Origin: Bacteroidales bacterium
Lineage (GTDB): Bacteria > Bacteroidota > Bacteroidia > Bacteroidales > ML635J-15
DNA length: 64,000 nucleotides
Direction of reading: 5' to 3'
Assembly (NCBI GenBank): GCA_017620015.1
Contig: JAFZRE010000011.1
Location: 1 to 64,000, forward strand
Part shown: positions 1-11,453 of the stretch, in pieces
Layout: every line of letters starts with the position of its first letter
Numbering within the stretch: position 1 is the stretch's first letter
Notes under the pieces: generated by a model
Databases searched by the model: none
Told to the model about the DNA's origin: nothing
The model's input: only the letters and a program-made list of their open reading frames with translations
Program-made: the position numbers and the translations under genes

Positions 1-153
1 GGGGATTAGCATTCCGCAGAATCTTGGAGATTAATGACTAAGTAAATCTTATTCCTTTCCCACTTCTGTTTGAAAAATTAATAATCACTTTTACTCCATA
101 AAAATAACATTTATTTTTACGCAGCAAATATAGGATGACTGAAAAAAGAAATT

Positions 154-3100
154 ATGTTTAGGAAAGTCTGCATATTGACAATATTGTTCCTGCTTTCGGC
201 ATTCGCCGCAAAGTCGCAACTTTCCGTAACCATAACAGGCGATTCGTTCAGCGGATGTTCGCCGCAAAACCTTACTTTCGGGTGCAATGTCACGGGAGCT
301 GGACCAAACGTGGCCTACTCGTGGTCGTCTGGCAACGGCGATGTGTCGCAACTTGCAACGCCAACATTCTCCTACCTTCAAGGCGGAACATATACCATAT
401 CGGTAACAGTTACCAGTAGCGGTGCAACAGCAAGTGCCAGCCGCGAAGTCGTGATTTTCCAGTCGCCCGAGGCTCGTTTCAACGAAACACCGCTCACAGG
501 CTGTACTCCGTTTGACGTGTCGCTTCGCGACCTTTCAACCCAGGGGGATGCACCAATTACAAGCTGGCTGTGGTACTGGGGCGACGGAACTACATCGACC
601 GAACAGAACGCTTCGCACACCTACCAGAATTCGGGACTTCTCACTGTGTCGCTCCGCGTTACCGATGGAAACGGCTGCATTGGCGAGCATTTTTCACAGA
701 TGGTAAACGTTTCATCCGCACCTGTGGTTTCTGTTACAACCGAGGTTGACCAGTGGTGCGAACCGCCTTTGCAGGTGCCTTTCCAGTCGAGAGTTACAAC
801 TGCTCCAAACGTTTCGTCGGCATATACTCTCACTTGGAACTTTGGTGACGGACAGACTGGCACCGGCGACAATCTGACACATACCTACAACTCTCACGGA
901 CATTTCGATGTTAGCGTGACGGCAACCGACAGTTACGGATGTTCTACCACTATGCTTTATCCTGACATGATTTCCATTGCATCGTTGGTTCCGCGCTACG
1001 ATGCCCCGTCGGTCGTATGCAAGAAGTCGTCTATGGCATACCGAAGCCTTATGCCGCCACGGACTAACTGCCAGTGGAACTTTGGCGACGGCTCGCCGGT
1101 TTCACGCGACCCAATTGCATATCACGCATATATGGAGGCTGGCACATATACCGTCACCTTTACCGCCGACCCGGGCGGCCCTTGCGAGCAATCGACAACT
1201 TTCGAGGTGACTGTCGAGCAGGTTGAGGCTTCGTTTGTGGTGGATGGCACTTTCTCGTGCGACTATCCTTTCACAGTGCATTTCACAAACACTTCCACTG
1301 GCGATGATGTGTCGTACCGATACAATGTGGGGCTAGGTGACAATCATCTGCTTTCAGAGGAAAATCCTGAGGTGACATACAATCGAAATGGTATTTACGA
1401 AACATCATTTATCGCCTACACCAGTGCTGGATGTTCCGATAATTTTGATGGCCCGACTATAATTGTTAATCACCCCGAAGCTAGCCTTACTTCTAATTCT
1501 TGCGGAGGCTGTGCTCCCACAACTATTCAGTTCCAGCATCATTATTTATATACCGCAGGCAACGCCATAGTTGACTATTACTGGGATTTTGGCGACGGAA
1601 CGACACTTCATACTACATACTCTCCTGTGAGCCATACCTATACCGAAATCGGTACTTATCAGCCTACGCTTACAATAGTCGATACTTCTGGTTGTACTGA
1701 TACAAGAATTCTGCACGACTATACGTCTGTTGACTGCCGTATGATTGAGATTGGAATTCAAATTCCGCCCGAGGACTATGGCGTTTACGACAATATGCAC
1801 AATCCAATAAACAAGGATACGGTATGTCCGCAGGATATATATTATTTCTACAATTCGATGTACGAGAGTTCCGATACTATGGGATTTGGTTATGTCATCG
1901 TAGCTAATGGTAGTAATAATGGAGCTGGAAACGCCAACGACCAGTACAATGCAATGACATTTGAAGTAGATACAGGTTGGAACTATGTAGGAATTAGGAC
2001 TGTTTATATGAGCTGCAACTCGGATATATATTGGTGGGACAGTGTATATGTGCAGCCACCGATAATGCATTTCGACCAATATACACATTGCTCTGCGCCT
2101 TTCGATTTCAGATATATGATTGATGATAACCGTGGTGCTCAGTACTGGGAATGGATTGTTACCAATTATGATACAGGCGATACCATTGCGCATATTCCGC
2201 ATTCAATATCTACTATTTTCGATTACACATATCCTGATTATGGTTCATATAAGTGCAAACTTGTTGGTCATAACGATAATTCTGGATGTACATATGAGAT
2301 TGCACTTACTAGCAATATAGACCCGCTTCCTTTTGAGTGGCATTTGGAACCCGATACGGTTTGTATGGGAAAAAGGATGTCTGTTGAAATTGATGAATGG
2401 GCACCAGTATTTGCGAGTATTGCCTACGATTGGAAAAGCGAGGATATTCCTGACGACGAACTTGAATGGTTTGACATTTCAACTAACATATCGCATGTTC
2501 ACACCTATGATGAAGGCGGAGAATATACGCTTACTGTAAAGCTACGACAGGGAGACGGCTGCATATCAATTTACTCCCTGCCGATTTATGTGGTTGACCC
2601 GGCCTCGACATTAAGTCCGCCGCCGTCGATTGCTTGTGCGCCTACAAATGTGGAGTTTGAGTGTATTCTTACCAATACCAACGACCCTATCGGTGATGTG
2701 CAGTGGAATCTTGTGAGTGGCGAAACGATTCACGGCAATCCAGTATCGCACGAATATGCCGATACTGGCTACTATTCAATACATTATATGGTTACCACTC
2801 GGCACGGTTGTATCGACCGCCGAAGTTTCGAGGACCATCTGCACGTTATTGATGTTCCAGACCTTAATGTTGACTTCGACGACAGCATTTGCCGCGACAA
2901 TATGGTTATTTTCTCGTCGAATGTTACAAATTCTGATTTTTCATATACTTGGGATTTCGGAGACGGCGAAGTCTGGGACAACAGCGGACCTGTTGTTTCC
3001 CATAATTATTCTGTGCCGGGGCGTTATCCTGTGTCGCTAAAAGTTGTTGGTGGTTTGGGTTGTACCGATTCCATATCGTATCCCGATGGCGTGTGGGTAG

Positions 3101-4623
3101 AGAGCCTTGAAGCCGAACTTTTGCCGTCGCACCAGAATTTCAACTGCTATCCCGCCCAGCCAATTTTTTCAGTGTCGGCTACGGCCTTGCCCGATGGAAC
3201 AGAGCCTTCGTTCGAGTGGAATATGGGCAACGGTGACATCCTGTATGTCGAAAATCCAGAATACCTATATAATTTACCGGGATACTACAATATTTCTCTT
3301 GTGGTTACAACACCGTCAGGTTGCCGTCAGGTGAAGAATACTAGTGTTATGGTTAGCGGACCATTTGCCGAAATAAGTATCAGCGATACTGCCATTTGCG
3401 CTGGCGACGATGTCACCTTCCGAATGCTCAACGCACAGAACGTTCAGTCGTTCCAGTGGGTTGTTGGCGGTGGCTACAACTACACTACTCCTATGGTTAC
3501 GCATACCTACGACTATGTGCCGCAGTCGGGTTATTTCCCTGTGGTGCTTAGCCTTACAAGCGGAGAATGCAATGTTGACATCACTGAAATGATATATGTC
3601 TATGAGGTTGACGCGCGTTTCGGACTGTTTGCCGACAGCGTTGAGATTGCAGATGGAGTGGGAATGTGCGAGCCTTTGTCGGCTACATTGGTAAACCAGT
3701 CGTCGGAAGAGGCGCAGTGGCGTTGGTATCAGAATGGGCGCAGGCTTGGGGCATCTACCGAGGAAGTGCCGGTACATTGGACAAATCCGTCGTATTCCGA
3801 TTCCACATTTGTAATTTCGCTTGCCGTAACCAACGAGCACAATTGCTACGACAGCGTTTCGCACCGCTACACGCTTTTCCCAAGTCCGCATCCCCTGATA
3901 AGCCACGATACTGTGATATGCTTTGGCGAAGAAGTGAATCTGTGGGTAATGGGTGGCAATTCGTATCATTGGGACGCTCCGATTAACGGCAATTCGTCAG
4001 TGCAGACCGTAAAGCCCGACGAGACCACAACCTATCGCGTGGATGTTTTTTCCGACAAGATGTGTCTGGCAAGCGATTCGGTCACGGTGAATGTGATAAC
4101 GCAAGTGGAGGCTTCGGTCGAGCCCGATTATGCTTCGATAAACATTGGTGATACGGTTATGTCGGTTATATTGACCGAAAGTGTGTTGAATTGCCGCTGG
4201 TCGCCGACCGACAGTGTTCTTGCCGTTGGGTGCGACACCTTGTATTTCTTCCCTAACAGAAGCACCGATTATGTTGTGTGGCTCAGCGATACTCTTGGTT
4301 GCTACGAAAGAAGTTTCGACATACATATTGATGTTGATATGCGTTTCTCGCTTGATGTACCGGGAGCATTCACACCGCTAAGCGAAGGTGACGGAAATAA
4401 TATTGTCTATGTTCGAGGCTTGGGTATCAAGCGATTGCTACAGTTCCGCATTTTCAATCGCTGGGGCGAGGAGGTTTTCTTTTCCGACGACCTCAACAGG
4501 GGTTGGGATGGCACTCTCAAGGGCAAAGTCCAGAACATTGATACCTATTCATATTATGTAGAAGCCGAAATGTACGACGGCAGTATCAGGACGAAGAAGG
4601 GAAATCTGATGCTGATAAGATAA
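154..4623 (+). CDS. Giant secreted PKD-repeat protein with type B T9SS C-terminal domain
   Basis: Predicted 1489-residue cell-surface or secreted protein. It starts with a clear signal peptide (about residues 1-21, ending AAKSQ). The body is a chain of PKD-type immunoglobulin-like domains, seen as recurring WxFGDG...HTY signatures; I count about eight, for example WNFGDGQTGTGDNLTHTY and YTWDFGDGEV. Many modules are Cys-rich. The last ~90 residues (from about FSLDVPGAFTPLSEGDGNN, with FNRWGEEVF and GWDGT) match the gliding-motility-associated CHU_C domain used as a type IX secretion type B sorting signal. The role is inferred: surface adhesion or matrix protein exported by T9SS and anchored or released at the outer membrane. 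It is monocistronic, with about 140 bp before YitT. Substrate or partner is unknown. Confidence 0.85.
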   Translation: MFRKVCILTILFLLSAFAAKSQLSVTITGDSFSGCSPQNLTFGCNVTGAGPNVAYSWSSGNGDVSQLATPTFSYLQGGTYTISVTVTSSGATASASREVVIFQSPEARFNETPLTGCTPFDVSLRDLSTQGDAPITSWLWYWGDGTTSTEQNASHTYQNSGLLTVSLRVTDGNGCIGEHFSQMVNVSSAPVVSVTTEVDQWCEPPLQVPFQSRVTTAPNVSSAYTLTWNFGDGQTGTGDNLTHTYNSHGHFDVSVTATDSYGCSTTMLYPDMISIASLVPRYDAPSVVCKKSSMAYRSLMPPRTNCQWNFGDGSPVSRDPIAYHAYMEAGTYTVTFTADPGGPCEQSTTFEVTVEQVEASFVVDGTFSCDYPFTVHFTNTSTGDDVSYRYNVGLGDNHLLSEENPEVTYNRNGIYETSFIAYTSAGCSDNFDGPTIIVNHPEASLTSNSCGGCAPTTIQFQHHYLYTAGNAIVDYYWDFGDGTTLHTTYSPVSHTYTEIGTYQPTLTIVDTSGCTDTRILHDYTSVDCRMIEIGIQIPPEDYGVYDNMHNPINKDTVCPQDIYYFYNSMYESSDTMGFGYVIVANGSNNGAGNANDQYNAMTFEVDTGWNYVGIRTVYMSCNSDIYWWDSVYVQPPIMHFDQYTHCSAPFDFRYMIDDNRGAQYWEWIVTNYDTGDTIAHIPHSISTIFDYTYPDYGSYKCKLVGHNDNSGCTYEIALTSNIDPLPFEWHLEPDTVCMGKRMSVEIDEWAPVFASIAYDWKSEDIPDDELEWFDISTNISHVHTYDEGGEYTLTVKLRQGDGCISIYSLPIYVVDPASTLSPPPSIACAPTNVEFECILTNTNDPIGDVQWNLVSGETIHGNPVSHEYADTGYYSIHYMVTTRHGCIDRRSFEDHLHVIDVPDLNVDFDDSICRDNMVIFSSNVTNSDFSYTWDFGDGEVWDNSGPVVSHNYSVPGRYPVSLKVVGGLGCTDSISYPDGVWVESLEAELLPSHQNFNCYPAQPIFSVSATALPDGTEPSFEWNMGNGDILYVENPEYLYNLPGYYNISLVVTTPSGCRQVKNTSVMVSGPFAEISISDTAICAGDDVTFRMLNAQNVQSFQWVVGGGYNYTTPMVTHTYDYVPQSGYFPVVLSLTSGECNVDITEMIYVYEVDARFGLFADSVEIADGVGMCEPLSATLVNQSSEEAQWRWYQNGRRLGASTEEVPVHWTNPSYSDSTFVISLAVTNEHNCYDSVSHRYTLFPSPHPLISHDTVICFGEEVNLWVMGGNSYHWDAPINGNSSVQTVKPDETTTYRVDVFSDKMCLASDSVTVNVITQVEASVEPDYASINIGDTVMSVILTESVLNCRWSPTDSVLAVGCDTLYFFPNRSTDYVVWLSDTLGCYERSFDIHIDVDMRFSLDVPGAFTPLSEGDGNNIVYVRGLGIKRLLQFRIFNRWGEEVFFSDDLNRGWDGTLKGKVQNIDTYSYYVEAEMYDGSIRTKKGNLMLIR

Positions 4624-4673
4624 TTTCGCTTGTTGAGCACTGTAGAAGTATCGAGAAACGGATTTTAAAGTCT

Positions 4674-4704
4674 TTTGAATTTACAAAACAAATTATTACT
4701 TTTG
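4674..4704 (+). promoter_or_regulatory. Bacteroidota-type promoter for the YitT gene
   Basis: TTTG at 4674-4677, 19 bp spacer, then TACTTTTG (TAnnTTTG) at 4697-4704. This fits the known Bacteroides consensus TTTG-N19-21-TAnnTTTG. Transcription would start near 4711, giving a leader of about 54 nt before the ATG at 4765. Confidence 0.6.
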
Positions 4705-4764
4705 CGCTCGCAAAATTTTAATGTATTTGTTAATATAATCATTTGATTCTAAATATTTTACAAT

Positions 4765-5709
4765 ATGACTAAAGAAAAGATATTTTCGAAGCAGTGGTTC
4801 TTTTCCTACTTTTTGGTATTCATCGGTAGCCTGTTGTTTGCAGTAGGTGATGTTATGTTTGTCAACCCTTACCTTATGGCGCCGGGCGGAACATACGGTC
4901 TGTCGAACGTACTGAATGCCATATGGCCGTGGAAGATAAGCTTGTACGCAATTTGCATGGATATTCCGCTGCTTATAATAGGTACATTGATTCTTGGCCC
5001 GAAGTTCGGAGTGAAGACCGTCGTTTCTACAATATTGATATTCTGCTTCACCTTCCTGTTGGAAATGTTCTGGGGCTACACACCTATAATTCACGATGGC
5101 CCGATAATGTCTGCACCAATCGAGGGTGTCAATATGGTTGAAATTATTAATGGTGGCGGCTGGTTTATCCCCGATTATTTCCTTAACACAGTTGTTGCCG
5201 GTATAATCTACGGTCTAGCAATCGGTTTGGTCTTCAAATCTGGTGCAACATCTGGTGGTAGCGACATTATCTCTATGATTCTGCACAAATACACAAAGAT
5301 TTCGCTTGGTACTTTGGTGCTTATCGTCGATAGCTGTATTACGCTCACTTCGCTTTCGCTCGGCGACTTCCGTTTGCCAATCTACTCCATAATCCTTATC
5401 TTCATCGAGAGCAAGGTCATCGACATTGTAGTCGAAGGTGTTAAGAGCTACAAGACGATATTTATTGTCAGCGACAAGTACGAGGAAGTCCGCCTGATGA
5501 TTATCAACGACCTTGAGCGTGGTGGAACCTGCATGAAGGGCATAGGAATGTACAATGGCAAGGAGCGAAATTTCATTTATACTACAGTTTCGCGCCGCGA
5601 GTTCACCCATCTCAAGGAACAGATTTACGAAATCGACCCCAATGCCTTTATCAACGTAATCGACAGCAGTGAAATTCTTGGAAACGGCTTTAAGGCGATA
5701 AAGGAATAG
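4765..5709 (+). CDS. YitT family membrane protein (DUF161 plus DUF2179)
   Basis: 314-residue integral membrane protein. The N-terminal ~200 residues hold about five or six hydrophobic segments (first one FSYFLVFIGSLLFAVGDVMF) with glycine-rich stretches such as GGTYGLSNVLNA and SGATSGGSDIISM, typical of YitT. The C-terminal ~80 residues form the soluble DUF2179 domain (IFIVSDKYEEV, then RGGTCMKGIGMY, then VSRREFTHLKEQI). The family is common in Bacteroidota and Firmicutes; its transport function is not established. It sits between the PKD gene and atpD with its own promoter and terminator, so it is probably monocistronic. Confidence 0.9.
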   Translation: MTKEKIFSKQWFFSYFLVFIGSLLFAVGDVMFVNPYLMAPGGTYGLSNVLNAIWPWKISLYAICMDIPLLIIGTLILGPKFGVKTVVSTILIFCFTFLLEMFWGYTPIIHDGPIMSAPIEGVNMVEIINGGGWFIPDYFLNTVVAGIIYGLAIGLVFKSGATSGGSDIISMILHKYTKISLGTLVLIVDSCITLTSLSLGDFRLPIYSIILIFIESKVIDIVVEGVKSYKTIFIVSDKYEEVRLMIINDLERGGTCMKGIGMYNGKERNFIYTTVSRREFTHLKEQIYEIDPNAFINVIDSSEILGNGFKAIKE

Positions 5710-5741
5710 TTTTAGCCCACATTTTTTTTTCATAACTTTGG

Positions 5742-5774
5742 TCGCAGGAAAACATTTTGTTTCCTGCGATTTTT
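5742..5774 (+). terminator. Rho-independent terminator after YitT
   Basis: Stem TCGCAGGAAA (5742-5751) pairs with TTTCCTGCGA (5760-5769), followed by TTTTTATTTA. Confidence 0.75.
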
Positions 5775-5816
5775 ATTTATTGGGCACCAATAGTTTTTTT
5801 ATTTCATAGGTAATAA

Positions 5817-7475
<1,659 letters not shown>

Positions 7476-7483
7476 CAGTTGCT

Positions 7484-7723
7484 ATGACAGTAGAAATTAT
7501 CACACCTGAAAAAAAGTTGTTCGAAGGCGAAACCTCAATGGTTAAGGTGCCTGGGGCAAAAGGCTCATTCCAGATGCTGAACATGCACGCTCCAATCGTT
7601 TCGACATTGGACAAGGGTGAGGTCGTTATCAGGGAAATGAATGATAATGAACTGAAGTTCAGCGTCAACGGCGGCCTTGTGGAATGCAAGAACAATAAGA
7701 TTGTTATTCTCGTTGAAGAATAA
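7484..7723 (+). CDS. atpC: F1F0 ATP synthase subunit epsilon (short form)
   Basis: 79 residues forming only the N-terminal beta-sandwich of subunit epsilon (MTVEIITPEKKLFEG..., FQMLNMHAPIVSTL, VNGGLVECKNNKIVILVEE). The two-helix C-terminal domain that gives inhibitory regulation in E. coli (about 138 residues) is absent. Such short forms are normal in Bacteroidota, so I do not read it as a truncation. Co-transcribed with atpD (8 bp gap); a terminator follows at 7741. Confidence 0.9.
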   Translation: MTVEIITPEKKLFEGETSMVKVPGAKGSFQMLNMHAPIVSTLDKGEVVIREMNDNELKFSVNGGLVECKNNKIVILVEE

Positions 7724-7740
7724 TGGAATTTATTAACTAA

Positions 7741-7775
7741 AAAAAGGAAACTTCGTAAAGGGGTTTCCTTTTTGT
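7741..7775 (+). terminator. Terminator of the atpDC operon
   Basis: Stem AAAAAGGAAAC (7741-7751) pairs with GTTTCCTTTTT (7763-7773), followed by more T residues. Confidence 0.75.
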
Positions 7776-7787
7776 TTTATTTTTGTC

Positions 7788-7980
7788 GTCATTCCACAAG
7801 TCAGAACATACACGCGATACGGAACGGGGAGCGTTTGTAAGCCGCTCACTGAGCGTGTCGAAGTGCGGCAATACACAAGGAGATTGCTCACTTCGTTTCG
7901 CGAGGCTGCAAGCAGCGTTCCGTATAGACAGGCTCTCGAGGCTCGTTCCTGCGCCTGTTCGCTTTGTTTTACGGAATGAC
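7788..7980. repeat. Interspersed repeat with GTCATTCC/GGAATGAC ends, copy 1
   Basis: 193-bp intergenic element beginning GTCATTCC and ending GGAATGAC. Inside are GCCGCTCACTGAGCGTGTCG at 7841 and a GGAGATTGCTCACTTCG...GCGAGG block shared with copy 2 at 20922. It contains no transposase. The open frame that runs through it into the DUF2520 gene is an artefact. Confidence 0.65.
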
Positions 7981-7992
7981 GTTAAGAAGGCT

Positions 7993-8766
7993 ATGATAAA
8001 ACATATTTCAATATTCGGTTCTGGCAACGTTGCCTATCATATCGCACGGAAACTTCGTGCCGAAGGCCTCATTGTCGACTGTGTGTTCAGCCGAAACCAC
8101 ATTACTGGACAGCAGCTGTCCGATGGGGTAAATGCTGTTTTTACCGACGAATTGTTCCAAATACCATCAAAATCCGATGCCTATCTGTTTATGATGTCGG
8201 ATGAGGCAAATGCTAGTATTGCTGGCCAAATCAATCTGCCCGACGATAAAATTTACATCCACACATCGGGAAGCCTGCCCAAAGAGATTTTCAAGCAGAA
8301 GAACGCAGCGGTAATGTATCCGTTCCAAACATTTTCGCGCGATGTGATGATTGATAATTTCAGCGAAATCCCTGTTTGCATCGAGACGTCAAATGCTGAT
8401 ACTTTTCACGAAATACGTTGCTTTGCCGAGAAAATAAGTCCGCTAATTTATGAATTGACATTCGAGCAGCGCAAAGTTTTGCACGTTGCCGGTGTTTTTG
8501 CAGCCAACTTCATGAACCATAGCGTTTGCCTAGGACAGAAATTGTTACAGGAAAACAATATACCTATTAGTATATTAACACCGCTCTTGAAGCAGAGTTT
8601 TGCGAAGATTCTTGCTAGCGATGCATACTCGTCGCAGACGGGACCTGCTGTGCGTGGCGATAGAAAGATTATTGATTCACATATAGATATGCTTGCTTCT
8701 GATGAAAATCTTGCAAAAGTTTACAAGATTATGAGCGAAAGTATCCTAAAAACTTACAACAAATGA
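7993..8766 (+). CDS. Rossmann-fold plus DUF2520 protein
   Basis: 257 residues from the ATG at 7993. Residues 1-30 form a dinucleotide-binding beta-alpha-beta (KHISIFGSGNVAYHIARKL, GxGNVA). The C-terminal half is the DUF2520 helical domain (LTFEQRKVLHVAGVFAANFM, then TGPAVRGD). The fold resembles 6-phosphogluconate dehydrogenase or pyrroline-5-carboxylate reductase-type NAD(P) oxidoreductases; the substrate is unknown. The frame is open upstream to 7783, but that part is repeat DNA and does not look like protein. It overlaps kdsC by four bases (ATGA), indicating translational coupling, and this pair is common in Bacteroidota genomes. Confidence 0.85.
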   Translation: MIKHISIFGSGNVAYHIARKLRAEGLIVDCVFSRNHITGQQLSDGVNAVFTDELFQIPSKSDAYLFMMSDEANASIAGQINLPDDKIYIHTSGSLPKEIFKQKNAAVMYPFQTFSRDVMIDNFSEIPVCIETSNADTFHEIRCFAEKISPLIYELTFEQRKVLHVAGVFAANFMNHSVCLGQKLLQENNIPISILTPLLKQSFAKILASDAYSSQTGPAVRGDRKIIDSHIDMLASDENLAKVYKIMSESILKTYNK

Positions 8767-9305
8767 ATAGAAATCTGGAAACATTGAATTTCAAGGAGAT
8801 ATTGTCGAATATCAAGGCTGTGGTCTTTGATATAGATGGCGTTTTGTCGTCATCGACGGTAAATATAAACGAAGTAGGTTATTTGCAGCGGACAACCAGC
8901 GTAAAGGACGGTTTTGCAATAAAGTGTGCCATTCGCAAGGGTCTAGTCGTAGCGATAATTTCGGGTGGTTTCTGCGAAAAGACAATGATACGCTACAAAA
9001 ATCTTGGTGTCGAGGAAGTGATAATGGGTAGCGTGTGGAAAACCGAGGACTTGGAAATGCTGAAGAAGAAATACAACCTTCGCAACGAGGAAATCCTTTA
9101 TATGGGCGACGATATTCCCGACTATCAGATTATGAAGCTTGTTGGTTTGCCGTGTTGTCCTGCCGATGCTGCCGACGAGATAAAGGAAATTGCACTCTAT
9201 GTTTCCGACAAGAAAGGCGGCGAAGGTTGTGCACGTGATGTCATCGAGCAGGTTATGCGTGCGCAGAAGACTTGGCTGGATGAAGAAAGTTTCGCAGCGT
9301 ATTGA
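8763..9305 (+). CDS. kdsC: KdsC-like HAD phosphatase (KDO-8-phosphate phosphatase)
   Basis: 180 residues, HAD subfamily IIIA without a cap domain. Motif I is VVFDIDGVLSSS (nucleophile Asp plus acid/base Asp), motif II is AIISGG, and motif III/IV is ILYMGDDIPDYQIM. The GEGCARDVIEQVM end is typical of KdsC. It should hydrolyse 3-deoxy-D-manno-octulosonate 8-phosphate to KDO for lipopolysaccharide. No other KDO gene is next to it here. The ATG overlaps the DUF2520 stop by 4 bp, and the next gene begins 8 bp after the stop, so the three are probably one transcript. Confidence 0.85.
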   Translation: MNRNLETLNFKEILSNIKAVVFDIDGVLSSSTVNINEVGYLQRTTSVKDGFAIKCAIRKGLVVAIISGGFCEKTMIRYKNLGVEEVIMGSVWKTEDLEMLKKKYNLRNEEILYMGDDIPDYQIMKLVGLPCCPADAADEIKEIALYVSDKKGGEGCARDVIEQVMRAQKTWLDEESFAAY

Positions 9306-9313
9306 TTATTAGG

Positions 9314-11449
9314 ATGAGAAGGATTTTGCTGTCGATATTGTTGATTCTGTCCGTTGTTTTTGTGTTTTCGCAGAAGAATAGTTGGGACGGGTGGAAGGTA
9401 AATCCACATGGCGAAATCCGTATGCTAAATTTCTTTGTCAACATTATATACGATGTAAGTCCCGAAAGAGAAAAACCATTTGCGAAGACAAACCATTGGA
9501 ATATTGTCTTGCTTGAGAGTTTAAATCAGAATCCTCCCGACTATCTGCTTCGTCTTATGGACACTGCCTATAATCTGGATAATTTATATGGTTGTATTAC
9601 AAGGCTTTATGGGGAATCGTCTTTTGGTGATTTACAGATTACCGGCGATTTTGTAGTTGTAAATATAAAGGAAAGTAGGGTGCTTCGTTATGGTAATTTT
9701 AACGAAAGCAATATCGAAAAGGCTGCTGTCGATTTTATAAATGAGCAGGGTGGTTTGCAGACCATGTATGGACACAACGATATTTCTTACTATGATTTCA
9801 ATGGCACAGGCAAAATAGGTTTTATCCAGTTTTTCTTCCGAAATATCACAAGGGAATATGGAGGAGATAATGCAGGTAGTGGCTATTTTTCGACTTCTAT
9901 GTTGAGTGGGCACAAGTTGCTGATGAATGGTTCTTATTATTCCTTTTCTGGTATAGGTACTGCACAATGCGTTGGAACTCATGATGTTTCTAGTAATCCG
10001 ACAGGGATAGTCCAGCACGAGATTTCTCACTCGTTCTTCGGTCCGAACTCTTTTCATACATCGGGTGGAAATCATCGCCATTCGTCGGAGTACATGCCTT
10101 TTCTGCCATTGCAAGGAGGCTATGGGCTTATGGGCGGTTCTGGTTCTACCTTGGTGTCGTGCAATGGCTACGAGCGTTGGCGTATGCATTGGATTCATCC
10201 GGACAACCGAAACGACAATGGATGGTGGATTGTCGCTCGTGATGTAAATGATAAACCTGTAAATGCCGACATATCAAAGGATGACGGCGCGCAAACTTTC
10301 ATTCTTCGCGATTTTGTGACTTACGGAGATGCCGTACGGATAAAACTACCTTACAAGGATGGCGAAAAGTCGTCGAACCAGTATATTTGGCTCGAAAACC
10401 ATCAGTCGGGCAGAAACAATAAGCTCGATTTCTTGCAGTTTTCCAACGAGAGCGATTGCCGTCCCGATAAAGTGGCTGGTGTGTATGCCTACTATCAGGT
10501 GGGGCGCGACGTGCTAAGCGGTAAGGAAATAGACGTATATGCGTCCAATGAACGTGATAATCTAAAGATAATTCCTGCCGAGGGTTATTGGAATTACACT
10601 TATCACAATGCTGATACTGTGTATAGGATGAGGTGCATAAATTGGGCAGAACACGAATATTACCATAGCCGCGATGATGAAAATCCTTTCTGTGGCACTC
10701 ATGATTTGGAAAGGCAGTTTTTTATTTCTGATGAAGAGCAGGTTATTTCTGCATCAAATGAAAGACCTTTGTGGCGCAAGAATATAGGTCGTATCGACAT
10801 CGATAGCCTTGTGGCAAACGGAGATTCCAGAGACATGTTCTGTACGCATACGAAACTTAATATGGGGACGAATCCAAGCACTTGCAATACAAAGACTTTC
10901 TATACCTCAATGACAACTGGGCGGTGCCAGTATTCCGCTCACCTTTCCCGCAATACGCAGACAACATATCTCACAGGTCTAGGTATTGAAATAACTCCGC
11001 TTGACGATGGCATTTTCCGCATTGATGTGCGCTGGGATGATTACACTATTACAAACAATGCCATTTGGACTGGTAGCATTTCGTTGAAAGAAAAGGCTAT
11101 TCTTGCACCAAAAATGGAGATATGGTTTAAGCAGAATCTTACGATTGCGCAGCCAATGCGTGATAGTATTACAGGACTGTTTGCCAAGCCGACGGTATTT
11201 ACCTGCGAGGCTGGTTCCGAGTTCATGCAGGAAACGGGCAGTATCGTGAATGTTGAGGAAAGAAGTACGCTTGTGATAGAGGCCGGCAGTGTTTATCGAA
11301 TGGAGAACAAGGCAAAACTGAAAGTGGACAGAACTTCTCGGCTTGTCGTGAGAGGAAAATTAATCGTAAGCAGTGGCGCAAAACTGATTCTAAGGTCGAA
11401 AAGTGGAATGGTTGTTGATGGCGGAGAGGTTGTAACGGAAGGAAAGTAA
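9314..11449 (+). CDS. Secreted M6-like zinc metalloprotease
   Basis: 711 residues from the ATG at 9314; a TTG four codons upstream also fits, but MRRILLSILLILSVVFVFSQ is a natural signal peptide. The zinc site is IVQHEISHSFFGPNSFHTSGG (HEXXH, then downstream His as possible third ligand), at about residues 235-256. The family resembles immune-inhibitor-A/M6 peptidases of Bacteroidota. The last ~120 residues are rich in alternating beta patterns (SIVNVEERSTLVIEAGSVY), like a small beta-helix, and no clear T9SS sorting tail is visible. It follows kdsC by 8 bp, but its function is unrelated to KDO. Substrate unknown. Confidence 0.75.
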   Translation: MRRILLSILLILSVVFVFSQKNSWDGWKVNPHGEIRMLNFFVNIIYDVSPEREKPFAKTNHWNIVLLESLNQNPPDYLLRLMDTAYNLDNLYGCITRLYGESSFGDLQITGDFVVVNIKESRVLRYGNFNESNIEKAAVDFINEQGGLQTMYGHNDISYYDFNGTGKIGFIQFFFRNITREYGGDNAGSGYFSTSMLSGHKLLMNGSYYSFSGIGTAQCVGTHDVSSNPTGIVQHEISHSFFGPNSFHTSGGNHRHSSEYMPFLPLQGGYGLMGGSGSTLVSCNGYERWRMHWIHPDNRNDNGWWIVARDVNDKPVNADISKDDGAQTFILRDFVTYGDAVRIKLPYKDGEKSSNQYIWLENHQSGRNNKLDFLQFSNESDCRPDKVAGVYAYYQVGRDVLSGKEIDVYASNERDNLKIIPAEGYWNYTYHNADTVYRMRCINWAEHEYYHSRDDENPFCGTHDLERQFFISDEEQVISASNERPLWRKNIGRIDIDSLVANGDSRDMFCTHTKLNMGTNPSTCNTKTFYTSMTTGRCQYSAHLSRNTQTTYLTGLGIEITPLDDGIFRIDVRWDDYTITNNAIWTGSISLKEKAILAPKMEIWFKQNLTIAQPMRDSITGLFAKPTVFTCEAGSEFMQETGSIVNVEERSTLVIEAGSVYRMENKAKLKVDRTSRLVVRGKLIVSSGAKLILRSKSGMVVDGGEVVTEGK

Positions 11450-11453
11450 TAGT

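Noticed and set aside
1..153. Feature in the first 153 bases
   Set aside because: AT-rich spacer with no complete promoter box or ORF that I can support.
5732..5774. Small RNA starting at TAACTTTG before the YitT terminator
   Set aside because: The only transcript would be the terminator hairpin itself, and no -33 box is present.
7840..7980. tRNA-like GC-rich stretch
   Set aside because: No cloverleaf or TTCGANTC arm is present; it belongs to the interspersed repeat.
7783..7992. N-terminal extension of the DUF2520 protein
   Set aside because: It translates the interspersed repeat copy 1 and has no resemblance to the family.
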